In this document: one piece after another, positions 49,157 to 60,180 of the stretch | Numbering within the stretch: position 1 is the first letter of the stretch | Layout of the letters: every line of letters starts with the position of its first letter | Assembly: GCA_951804985.1 (NCBI GenBank) | Contig: OX638133.1 | Coordinates: 12,854,501-12,918,500, forward strand | Length of the DNA stretch: 64,000 nt | DNA from: Dryomyza anilis | Lineage: Eukaryota > Arthropoda > Insecta > Diptera > Dryomyzidae | Reading direction: 5' to 3' | Made by a program: the position numbers and the translations under genes | The notes under the pieces: model-generated | Told to the model about the DNA's origin: nothing | What the model saw: only the letters and a program-made list of their open reading frames with translations | Database searches by the model: none

Positions 49157-49433
49157 AGTAATCGGTAGCTCAAGGTTGGTGCGTTGGTCTTGAACCGAAA
49201 GGTCCCCGGTTCAAGCCAGTACTACCAACATTTTTTTTTAGAAACATTTTTCTATACCGCACTACCTCTCGGCAGTTAAAGGCAAACCTACGAGAGTAAA
49301 ACATTGCCTATGAATAGCTCTCAGCCGCCGTTCGTATTCGGCATTTAACTGTGGGTCCCACCACTTTGAGTACAAATATAACACGAAGAGCTCAGAATGG
49401 TGAGAGAGCTAGGCCTAAGTGTAGAGCCAAACT
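49157..49433 (+). mobile_element. SINE S1, plus-strand copy
   Basis: tRNA-like head with A box TAGCTCAAGGTTGG and B box GGTTCAAGCC, then body motifs CTACCTCTCGGCAGTTAAAG, CCGCCGTTCGTATTCGG and GTGAGAGAGCTAGGCC, ending GAGCCAAAC. Matches 52628-52922. Confidence 0.85.
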
Positions 49434-49913
49434 ATATATTAATCAGATTTCATATGCGATAACTACGTTTAAATTTTACAGATTATAGAGAAGTTAAAGC
49501 GGTTCCATAACCGAAACCCTAAATTGAAACTGTATTCATTTGGGTTACAATCTCTGGTATAAATACTTGGGGCATGTTATAATTTTCGGAAATTATTTAA
49601 AATTGTATTTAGTTCATGTGTGAGTAGAATACATCTTGTATTTGGTTAGGATATCAAATATATGCACAAAATGTAAGATTAATAAAAATAACGAAATCCA
49701 AACCATAACTAGGAACCATTATACAAAAACCGTTTCTTTATAAAACCTTATCCCAAAATCGTCACTGAAACCGAAACAAGGGAAAAAAACTCGTTTGAAT
49801 TTCCAATTTCCTACGGTCATTCTCTAAATGTTGATCAAATTCCAATTGAAATTTTAATTAGATCCAATTTGTTTTTGCCTATTTCAGAATTCGAATTGTC
49901 AGAACAAACATAA
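49434..49913. other. Intron sequence, no feature
   Basis: Diffuse AAACCG motifs resemble the GGAACC array. Confidence 0.35.
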
Positions 49914-50043
49914 TAAGGGTATTCATTTCACTTCGTATTTACTGCGTATATGAGTATGTCGTAAACATTGTAAGGTTTATAGTGAACAATTTTTACGAAA
50001 TACGCATATACGTAGTCGATACGAAGTGAAATGAATACCCTTA
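49914..50043. mobile_element. 130-bp palindromic mini-element
   Basis: Arms of about 52 bp start TAAGGGTATTCATTTCACTT and end with the inverse AAGTGAAATGAATACCCTTA, with few mismatches and a ~25-bp loop. Part of the right arm (GAAGTAAAATGAATACTCTT) recurs just downstream. Confidence 0.82.
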
Positions 50044-50128
50044 ATGTTTTCAAACGAAGTAAAATGAATACTCTTAATGTTTTCAAAAGTATCCAAATCA
50101 TTCCATTGATTCCAAATCATTCCATTTT

Positions 50129-50482
50129 ACTTGAATACTTTTCGAGTTATTAGTTCCGAAAAAGTTATATAAAAGTGACTTGTATGGGAGGTGGGCGTGT
50201 CCGTTAACCGATTTGGCTCATTTTGAAACTCAGTTGCTACTTTTGGCTAAAATATATTGAGTCGAAATTTCATCGCATTCTGATCAGTATTTCTCAAGTT
50301 ATTCTGTATTCGGACAGCAAGACAGCAAGACGGACAGACAGACGGACATGGCTAAACGGACTCGGGTAGTGATGCTGATCAAGAATATATATACTTTTCC
50401 ATACCGGACACGCCTCCTAAGGGGCGTTACAATATATGCACAAAGTTAATATGCCCTGTACCTCATAGGTGTAGGGTATAAA
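50129..50482 (+). mobile_element. INE-like element, 3' half
   Basis: Nearly identical to 8817-9200 (TTGAATACTTTTCGAGTTAT to GTGTAGGGTATA) except for a shorter GACA tract. The 5' half is missing. Confidence 0.8.
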
Positions 50483-52019
50483 AATGCTGAACGAATTTAA
50501 TCTATAAATTTGAATGTCAAGTCGCTATATCAAAATTATATTTCTTTTTTGTGGTCATTTAGTTTCATCAATTTTGTATTATTAAAAGAAATATTGTCTA
50601 GTATTATTTGAGGGGGTCCTTCCAAAAAATACATATACATTTTTCTTAATTATATTCTAGACGAAAAATAACGAAAATCAGAAATGTAAATGAATTCGAA
50701 TACTTTGAAAAGGCAATAATGATTAATTTTGTAAAAGAAAACAGCGCACAAAAACAACGCAATCTGACGTTATTCTCTTTATCGATCTCTGTCATTGTAC
50801 ATATATCTGTAATATTAACTGATGACCAGTGCTGATTGATTAATGACCAACTATTTATATACATTGACATTTTGTCGATTTTTATCACAAATACATTTCG
50901 CTTTTTCAACTATATTATTCAACTATAGAAAATTTAACACTTTACTTTAGTTACCTCTACAAAAAGTAAACTTTTAATTTTTTATTACTTAATTCTTTTT
51001 TATATATATTCTTTTACCTAATTTCGATGTGTTTGAATATAAATAGAAATAAACACTAATCTACTCTTGCTACTAGCAAGAAGTGCAATTTCCTTATTTT
51101 GTCCATTTTATTTGAAGTAGTTCGGACTTAGATCCTGTGGATAGTGACTATTTGGTTTTTTCGTCTTTTTTGTTTGTTATTTTCGCAAATTTGTTTGTAT
51201 TTTGCTTTTACTGTAATCACCTGCTGTGTGTGTTTTTTTTGTGCGGAATGGGAGAGATTAGTTTGGCTCTTGCGGATAAAAATATTGGCATTCACTGTTT
51301 GAGCATGATGGTTACAAGTTACTACATGAAATGGTAGGACTTATCTATTAGGAAAACAAAGTTTTTGTAGTATTCTGGTACTTTGTATTGATAAAAATTT
51401 GTGATTTCAAATACTTAAATGACTAACCTTATTTTATAAATAAAATATATATAAATAAATTTAATATTCAAAACTATAAACTTATTCGAAAACTCAATAG
51501 TTTATAATATCTAAAATAAATGTAGAATAGAACAAAATGGTTTGGGTCTAATTTGGTTTGCTACCGAAACCTAGATATAGGACTCGATTTTATTACCCCA
51601 CATTTATTAGGCTTTTAATACACCTTTTCATATTAATACTCCACATACATATTTTAGCACATAAAAAAGAAAACTGTGTAGAATGCACGATTTTATAATC
51701 CCAAAAAGACTCACATTTCTAATACTAATTTAATAACGATTCCTAAAATATACAAATTCACTAAGAAAATTGTTTACTGATGATTTCGTCACTGTCATGC
51801 CAAAGGAGCGAATGTGCATTTTTAAAAATGTTGGGAAATCAACTTTTAAAGTTTGAAGTGCTTTAAAAATTAGCAAAATAAATATTTGGTTCAATTTTTT
51901 CTGTTATTTTGGTTTATTCGTCAATTATTATAACGTATATAAAATAACTTTAGATTTGGACAACCTACTGAATTATAAATATGGATTTAGTGAGGCTATA
52001 TCCTGATAAAAACGCAAAT
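50483..52019. other. Intron sequence, no gene seen
   Basis: Frames at 50646 and 51137 have no recognised domain; no repeats recognised. Confidence 0.35.
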
Positions 52020-52580
52020 ATTTTTGTTTTTATGCTATAACTCTTTAATAGTAAAAGATAAAATAGTGATGTATAGGCATTTATTGTTTTTATTAAAAGC
52101 ACCTATCGATCTGCATCATTAATTAAAAATGTTTTGCCAAAAACTTTTTCCTGCAAATAACAAATGGCGAATTAATGTTTGGCAAAATATTTTTAATTAA
52201 TGATGCAAATCGATAGGTGCTTTAAAAACAAACAATTAATACATTGACACTACTATTTTAACTTGCACCAATAAAAAATTAAAGAAAAAAAACGAACGCA
52301 GTTTGAAAAATTGAAAATCTTGTCATGCCAAAAGGGCGAATCTTTTCGTTTTTTTGACATAACTCTTTAATTGTACAAGATAAAATAGTTATGTAAAGGG
52401 ATTTATTGTTTGTTTTCAAAGCACCTATTGATTTGCATCATTAATTAAAAATATTTTGCCAAACATTAATTCGCCATTTGTTATTTGCAGGAAAAAGTTT
52501 TTGGAAAAATATTTTTAAATAATGATGCAGATCGATAGGTGCTTTCAAAACACACATTTGAAAACACACTTTAAAGTATC
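52020..52580. mobile_element. Two adjacent foldback elements in opposite orientation
   Basis: Each 122-bp hairpin (52099-52220; 52421-52542) has 43-bp arms starting GCACCTATYGATYTGCATCA and a 36-bp loop. The loop of the second is the exact reverse complement of that of the first. AT-rich flanking arms (ATAACTCTTTAAT, GATAAAATAGT) extend the inverted symmetry. Confidence 0.85.
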
Positions 52581-52627
52581 TTTAAAAAAAAAGGATATTT
52601 TAAAGAGTCCTTATTTTGAGTGTTTGT

Positions 52628-52922
52628 AGCCGCGGTAGCTCAGTGGTATGTGCGTTGGACTGCGAGCCGAAAGATCCCCGGTTCAAGCCTGGACTGGGGC
52701 TAACAACATCTTTTCATAGAATCATTTTTCTATACCGCGCTACCTCTCGGCAGTAAATGGCAAACCTTCGAGAGAAAATATTGCCTATGAAAAGCTCTCG
52801 CCCGCCGTTCGGAGTCGGCAATAAACTGTAGGTCCCACCACTTTGAGTACAAATACAACACGCACAGCTCAAAATGGTGAGAGAGCTCGGCCTAAGTTCT
52901 TATAGGACTGTTGTGCCAAACT
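52628..52922 (+). mobile_element. SINE S1, best-preserved copy
   Basis: Head GCCGCGGTAGCTCAGTGGTA contains a perfect A box; B box CCGGTTCAAGCC near 52678. Body motifs as in the 49157 copy; ends TGTGCCAAAC. The tRNA-like part can be partly folded but has a poor anticodon stem, so it is not a functional tRNA gene. Confidence 0.88.
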
Positions 52923-54399
52923 ATTAAATTTTAAAGGGAGATTTTATAAGACCATTTTTGAGCACTCATAAATAATTTTATACTTGACGCTGAATGCATG
53001 AGGGCTCTTATAAAACACTTAATTATGCATCTATTATGCGTAATTTTTGGAGTGTTTTAAATGCATTACTTTGAAGCATATTTTTTTCTAAGAGCTCATA
53101 AAAACTTAAAAAAGTTATCATTTACTATTTCAATTTAAGAGCGCTGCTAAATGTTGAGTACTCGAAAATATTATAAACCATTTAAAAAATATAAAACTTT
53201 ATAAAATCTTCAAACATTTATTTTCATTTTAAGAAACACCAAACTTATTTGTACTCGAACAGTTTGTGTGCATTTTTTTTTTTTTTTTGTTTCAAATCCT
53301 CTTATAAATTTTCTTTAACAAAATAATAAATATTTCATTGAATTTTCGAAAGAAAATTGCAGGAAAGAAACAAACGTCTATAACACACGCCAGACAAAGC
53401 AACACGAGCTGCTATTTTCTTCACTGACAGGTTTTTGTTTAACTTTTTTTTTTCGGTTTTTTGTTTTGTAGTTACTACTGTCGTTTTAAACTAAAATCCT
53501 TTCGACCAAATCGTAAAGTTTTACTGAAACTCTGTAACTTGGAGGCGCCGCACAGCAACCTAGCATCATCAGCTACACTCACAAGTTATTCCTAATCCGG
53601 TACTCAGCATGTGTTCCTCAATTGTGGTTTCATTGTTATCCTTGAGTTGTAAGAAAAGCAATTTTTTGTTTTTATTTGCCTCAGTTTGGCTAAGGTCGGT
53701 CCTTTGCAACAAGGATATCACAACGTATGTTTGTTTGACTGTCTATGTTTTTTTTTTGGAGTTTCCTTTTTTTTTGTCTGTGTATAGCGAGGAGAGCGCA
53801 TTAAATTGATGCTCTACTGCGCACAACACCCACATAGTATACGCTACCAAATCACATGATATCCTAGAGCCAACAACTATTGTAGTATATTTCCTGCAAC
53901 ATATCCTTATCAGCATGGAAATAAAATTGCTTAAAATTTGTGCAAAGATCGAAATTTTCTGTTTTTTGCGACGACGACAATGAAAAATATGGTTCCAATG
54001 TAAGCAGCGCAAACAAAAGTTATCGAAATGTTAACGTTTATGTTATTTTCCTGGTATTTATACCTTTAAATAACAGTTTAAATGTGTTATTTAATAGAAA
54101 AATTTGTTTTTAAATGCAAAAGCAACTAGGTAAACAATAACATTTTAGAAATAAAATAAAACTGAAGTTTTCCCCACAGTGATACTCATTCGTGCAATAT
54201 ATAAAAAGAAATAATAACTCCAAAAACAGATGTGAAACAAAGACAGCAGTAACATTCCTCAAGTATGTTTAGATAACAGCAAATCTATTTTAAGAGTCAC
54301 TGCTCACAAATGACTCACAACTCAAAAAAGAACAAAACTCACTGAAAAACTAAAAAAAAACGTCTAAAATAAATGATTATAACCTACGGAAACTAATGG
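52923..54399. other. Intron sequence, no gene seen
   Basis: Bases 53370-53600 are moderately complex. Frames at 53609 and 53743 overlap on opposite strands and are unsupported. Confidence 0.35.
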
Positions 54400-54900
54400 C
54401 TACATTTAGAAGGCGCAGTGGAAAAAGAAGTACAAAAAAAGAAGATCACAGCTATATTTAGCCAGACAATAAGACTGACCGACAATCATCCTGATGGACA
54501 CACTTTTCGCGGCTGTGCGTCCATAATTAACCGGCCGTGGACTGTGCACTGTGAATGGCTGGAAAATCACGCGATCCGTATTTTATAAGGTGCCGGCTAT
54601 GCAATCTGCAAAATACCATGCCACAGGTAGTGATGCTGAGACCTTCCAACTGCATGTAAAAGCAATTGGCTGTATGATCCGACGACTTAGGTCTGCTGTT
54701 CCTTTCGCATTTGGATGTATGTTATAGGCTCTGCTCTGTGCAGTTCAAAGATTTAATTGTTTTTCATTTTATGCCTATAAATAGTAGTCGTCAGTCTGCA
54801 TCATCACGAACAACGATCGATGATCAACATCATTTGAAGTGAAGACCTCTTTCGGTCTGCAGCATGCAATTGATGATCGCTACTTAATGGAAGTGTATTT
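54400..54900 (+). promoter_or_regulatory. Candidate muscle enhancer or alternative promoter
   Basis: A lower-AT island with two perfect MEF2-type sites (YTAWWWWTAR): CTATATTTAG at 54452-54461 and CTATAAATAG at 54775-54784. The second also reads as a TATA box. Zasp52 is a muscle gene, so intronic MEF2 sites are plausible, but function is inference. Confidence 0.35.
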
Positions 54901-56031
54901 TTTATGGTGTTTCTTTCAGCTACTTTAGTTACGCTGCCGCGTTGCACTTAAAAATGCATTACTATATATCGTATATTTACGAAGGTGTAGTAGTTATGTG
55001 CCGTAGCATCATTGGTCATTAAGTAAGATTTATGAAGGCGTATATAAAAATTGAAATCCATTCTTGAGTTGAGTCATGCAGTTGCAGAATTCAATGGGAC
55101 ATTTGACTGGCTGTGAAGTTATAGTTAAAATTTATAGTAATTATAATAATTAATTAACAAAGCTGTCTTTATAATTAACAAACATAAAACATATTTTGTC
55201 ATCTGCGATTTGATTTGTTTCATACTCAATTTTGAGGTGAATGTTGTGTGAAATTAAATTTATGTGATTTGAATATGCTCTTTTTAATTCGGTTGACCGT
55301 TCTTCGATATCTGGTAACAACTCTGAAAGATCTTGGAAATTAGCGAGTATTGATTTATTTAAGAAATTAGTGAGAATTAATATGACGCACGTCATATTTA
55401 CTTGAAATAGGTAACCTTGACATGTGAATGAAATATCATGAAAAATTTGTCATAGGTCATGAAAATGATAACATCCATTTTTGGAGTAACTGGAAGTACT
55501 TAGTAAAAAAAAGCAAGGTAAATAAAAACATTTCCAGAACAAGACCTATACTAGACATGTGCACAAATGCATTTGAAACCCACTTTAACACATTCACATT
55601 TTATATCAAAACATTTACTGTCGTCGACTCTATGTTTGAAAATGAAATGAACATGTTGCTCACAACAACAAAGCACAAGTAGTGTCAAAACAAAACACAA
55701 ACAAGACGTAGTTGTAGTGAAGAGGTTAATATTGATGTGCAATAAAAATTCAAATGCTGAAATGAACAGCTAATGACACCGAGTATTTAGTGTATTTTAC
55801 ATATATTTTTGTTATGATTCTTACTGTAGCCTTTAAGGCTCGAATACACTATAGAGAAATTAGCTAGAGATAGAGAAAAAAAATCTAACGTAGAGCTCCC
55901 TACCGTGGAATTCTATGTAGTGTTTATACAACTCTATGAGATTTGTTGCTCTATCTCTAATATTATGACTTTTATTTATCGAACAACATTTTTATATTAT
56001 TTAATTTTTAAAATAATTTTTTGTTGGATAT
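54901..56031. other. Intron sequence with a small hairpin
   Basis: TAGAGATAGAG (55865-55875) pairs perfectly with CTCTATCTCTA (55949-55959), with extension over about 19 bp. Otherwise no recognised feature besides the weak frame at 55150-55395. Confidence 0.4.
55150..55395 (-). CDS. Unrecognised 81-residue open frame
   Basis: The minus-strand frame has mixed composition in its middle (for example DLSELLPDIEERSTELKRAY) and lies outside the repeat families identified here. No splice sites, promoter or homologous family were recognised. It is kept as a low-confidence candidate because it reads more like protein than neighbouring frames. Confidence 0.1.
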   Translation of the reverse strand: MTCVILILTNFLNKSILANFQDLSELLPDIEERSTELKRAYSNHINLISHNIHLKIEYETNQIADDKICFMFVNYKDSFVN

Positions 56032-56531
56032 ATTACATTTCGACCAATGCGTTGTTTTGTCGTACATATTTTTTTTTGAAAAAATAATGTTTGTTGTATT
56101 TTTTAAAAGACAACAACATAATTGCCGTCGAACGCCGAGCGACAAATTTGTTGTTGTTTTCAATGTTCGTCTTCTCACTCGTTACGCTCTCCCACTGCAC
56201 TCACTGTATTCGTTGCATGTTCAGCGACAGTAGTGTCATTTGATTTTGTTTTTTAAAATATTTAATGCTTGATATATTACATTTCGACCAATATTATTAC
56301 ATTTCGACCAATGCGTTGTTTTGTCGTACATATTTTTTTTTGAAAAAATAATGTTTGTTGTATTTTTTAAAAGACAACAACATAATTGCCGTCGAACGCC
56401 GAGCGACAAATTTGTTGTTGTTTTCAATGTTCGTCTTCTCACTCGTTACGCTCTCCCACTGCACTCACTGTATTCGTTGCATGTTCAGCGACAGTAGTGT
56501 CATTTGATTTTGTTTTTTAAAATATTTAATG
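56032..56531 (+). repeat. Exact 236-bp tandem duplication
   Basis: Bases 56032-56267 and 56296-56531 are identical by eye (offset 264), joined by a 28-bp segment that repeats ATTACATTTCGACCAAT again. The unit contains GTCGAACGCCGAGCGACAAA and TCACTCGTTACGCTCTCCCA. Confidence 0.92.
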
Positions 56532-57582
56532 TTTTGATAAAAAATATGTTGACAGTGCATATTTTGTAGAGGAATGTCTTCTATACTAACATCATAAGAA
56601 ATTCTCCAGAACAAGATTCTCACAATTTATTTATTTCATACCAAAAAATATGGCTTCTAAAAATTACAAAATATTCGAGTGTATTACAGCAAGAAAAAGA
56701 CAAAGAGAGAGGCTTCAAGAAAAAGAATGAACTGCCAATGCAAGCACAAGACTATCATGTTCCGTTCTTGTTCTTGCATTTGCTCATCACTAGCAAGGCT
56801 CACCCACAACACCTGTAAAACCAATACTTATAGATTTAATTTTGGACATTACATAATTTACAACATAATTTGAATCATATTATGTTTAGAATACTATATA
56901 ATATGACAACCGTATATAATAAGTTCGATCGACAAATTTGTAGAAATTTCCCTTTTATCGGAACTTGATGAAACTTTTATCTCTTTCAATCTAATAACAA
57001 AAATGCATTTTTCTATACGCATAAATAAAATATATACTGTAGATACTTCAGATTATGAGTATCCAGAGACTGACTTAATACATCAGGCAATCTAAAACAA
57101 AATACACAATAAGACGTGCCAATGAAGCAAAGACTAGGCCAAGTATTACTATGGGGAGAAAGGACAAGAGACAGTGCTAAAGCTGTTGGTGATGGCCACA
57201 CCACATTCAAGTGTTAAAAAGGATATTTTCGCACATATTCTACTTCTTTGGCAAGAGAGAAAGTAGCAAACGTAAATAAATGATGATTTGTGAGTTGACT
57301 TGGCTTGTGGTTGGCGGCAGCACCAACAGCACTACCAATTTGGATTTGATGCCAGGATAATAGAAACAGTAGTGTGCGTATACGAATCCCGGAACTGGCA
57401 CAGAATCCTAAGCAAGTTTAGTGTTCTTAAGCTGTTTTAAGCTTCAGTGCTTTGCAATAATTGTCGGTGTTGGTGGCGATGTTGGTCGTCATGCTAGCGC
57501 TGCGTGGTTGTTCTTGTGGTTTTTCACTTTGCTAAATATCCGGTAAACTTCACACCGAACGGTGTTGTGAAACAAAAATACA
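56532..57582. other. Intron sequence, moderately complex
   Basis: Bases 57260-57540 are lower in AT (GGTTGGCGGCAGCACCAACA, TGTTGGTGGCGATGTTGG). No exon recognised. Confidence 0.35.
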
Positions 57583-58807
57583 CAGAAAAATAAAATTTGT
57601 TATTTAGAGAGATATTTTTTTACATTTAAAAGGAATTATTAGAAAAATTTGAAGAAAATTAAGAAGAATTCAAAATATTAATGAATTATTCATAGTATTT
57701 ATGAATATATTCATTATTTTAATGAATTTGTTGGTTGTTTGAAATTAATTGAATATTTGTTATCTATATTACAAAGTTAATTGGCTGTTTAAATGCTGAA
57801 TCAGATTTAGAATCGGCGATATTCATAATACTTATGAATTATTTAGGATATTTATGAATCTTTTCATCAATTTTATGAATCTGTTAGTACGTGAAGTCTG
57901 ATGGAATATTTTCATCGATATTATAAATATAATTTTCTACATAGATTTAGTATCCAATTCAGAATCAGATGAATTGAAAAAAAAATATTCATAGTATTTA
58001 TGAATTTGTTTATTATTTTTATGAATTTTACAATTATCAGAGTTTGAATATACTCAGCTATATTATGAAATTATTTTCTCTAAAGACTCAGATTAGATTC
58101 AGAATTTGATGAATTTATAGTACTTAATAACTATTCATGTTATTAATGAATTTTTCATAATTTTTAGAAATAAGTTCAATCTGATATTTTATATAATATA
58201 TTCATCTATATTATAAACATAATTGTCTGTGTAATATAGAGTCAAAATTAGAATCGGTGATATTCATGATACCTATGAATTATTTTCGTTATTTATCAAT
58301 TTTGTTCATCAATTTAATGAATCTGTTAGTACGTGAAGTTTGATGAAATATTTTCATTTATATTATTATCTTTCTTTTCTGTGTAGATTTGGTATCCAAA
58401 TTAGAATCAGATGAATTCGGATTACTAATAAGTAGGTATATTTATAGTATTTATGAATTTATTTATTATTTTTATGAATCTGACAATTGTCGGGCATGGA
58501 TTATACTCTATAGGGATAGATTAAATTCAGAATTTGAACATTTTTAGTACGTAATAATTCAAGGTATTAATGAATTATTCATCAATTTCATAAATCCTTT
58601 AGTTTTTATGAATTTTATACAATATATTCATCAATATTATGAAAATAATTTTTGTATAGACTATGAATCAATTTTTGAATAATAAGATTCCATAGTGCAT
58701 ACAAATTATTCATAGTAGTTATATATGATTTTTTCATTAATTTGATGAATTTGTTAGTTGATGATGTTTGATAGAATGATTTGTTTATATTACAATTTTT
58801 TTCCATG
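57583..58807 (+). mobile_element. F1-related element with ~443-bp tandem
   Basis: Begins ACACAGAAAAATAAAATTTG. GAATCGGYGATATTCATRAT recurs at 57810 and 58253 and TAGATTTRGTATCCAA at 57943 and 58384, giving a period near 442. Dense TTATGAAT/ATTCAT motifs as in F1, but the F1 core is absent. Confidence 0.62.
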
Positions 58808-60180
58808 TATGTTCTGAATCAGTCATATGCTACGAGTTCTAGTATTGACTTAGGATATTTATTGTTTGAGATTTTGATGAATGCTGCAGAGTCGGAAGTA
58901 ATGACCATGAAAAAGGTTTAACAATGGTTGATAATTTTTGCACTTTAACCCTGTATTGGGTTAAGTTCTGTGAGTTTTGTATATAATGCGGTAATACGTA
59001 AAATATGTCGGTGTTGTACGTGCTTTGACTGCAGAAATCATCTGCAGTGGATTGTGTAATATTAGCGCAATTAATTGCAGGAATTAGGTACGGATTTGTG
59101 ATTTCGACTTAGTTTCAATTAATGAAAATAACAACATATTTTATTTCAGAGTATTTAATAAAAATTAATGTTAAGCCATAATTCGTTGTTATAATTTTTA
59201 ATACTTTGACTACTCTAGAAATGCGTTTTCCCTCTCAAGTAAACTATATAACTAATTAAGTTCAATTTATCACAACAAGACCCCTACACACTGGTAACTG
59301 ATATTATATGCCCATGGCTAAACCAAGTTATAAAACTACATTTGCAACTATTGCCAAACGATTTGGCGTTAATACCCAAAAACCTAACCTAAAACAGAGC
59401 CTGCGGTTAGCTACCATTCATTCGGCGGTACAACGTACAACATACAATAAACGGCTCTAATAAAAATGTGCAAATATCCTAATCGCCGCAATAAGCGTTC
59501 ATGCGTATGAATAACATTATTTATGATGCTATGTGTTATAGTAAATGTTGTATGGTGTAGTATTTTCATGACTTTTATGCCGATATCCTTGTACATTTTT
59601 CTCTTCGAGTTGGTTTTGATTGCATGCCTTTGGCAGGCTACATTTGCCATCGACGCATATAAAAACCTTCTAAGTACCCGACGTACTCACAGTTGTCTCG
59701 TTGGTGAGATGGTTTTTTTTTGTATTTTACTAGAAATAACGATATGTTTTTGATTTGTGTGCGTTTGCGTTTCCCGTATGTTTATGTTTCACTGATACTC
59801 TGAATGTTGATGGGAATGTCGAAGTCGAAATCGACGTCGTCGTCAACGCAATTTTGTTGATGGCTTATTTCCTGGGGCCACACTGGGACACTACTTGAAG
59901 CGCTCTCGAGCTGCTTAGGAAAATTGATGATGTCTTGTTGGGACAAGTGTTTTATGACAAAATGTATCTATTTGTTTTTTTTTTTTTTGTTTATAAGCTT
60001 AAGGATATTTTTCAATGGACTGCAGAGGGAGATAGAGAGAGTTTATAATGTGATTTATTACTTGATTGCACATCGGATGTTTATTTTGTTATAAAGTTGC
60101 ACATTTTCATTTTATATATTTGCCTAAATAAAAAAAAAGGAATTTACGATAGTAATAAAGTTTGCATTTCTATAGAGTAG
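58808..60180. other. Intron sequence with one complex patch
   Basis: Bases 59390-59900 are lower in AT, including GTCGAAGTCGAAATCGACGT near 59818. Opposing frames at 59411 and 59523 overlap each other and are unsupported. Confidence 0.35.

Noticed and set aside
52628..52700. Functional tRNA gene
   Set aside because: A and B boxes are present, but the anticodon and acceptor stems pair poorly, the B box is modified, and the sequence continues into a shared ~220-bp SINE body.
54775..54800. Definite core promoter (TATAAATAG followed by TCAGTC)
   Set aside because: The TCAGTC initiator-like motif is only about 16 nt from the TATA-like motif, too close for the usual ~30-nt spacing; left as MEF2-type or ambiguous.
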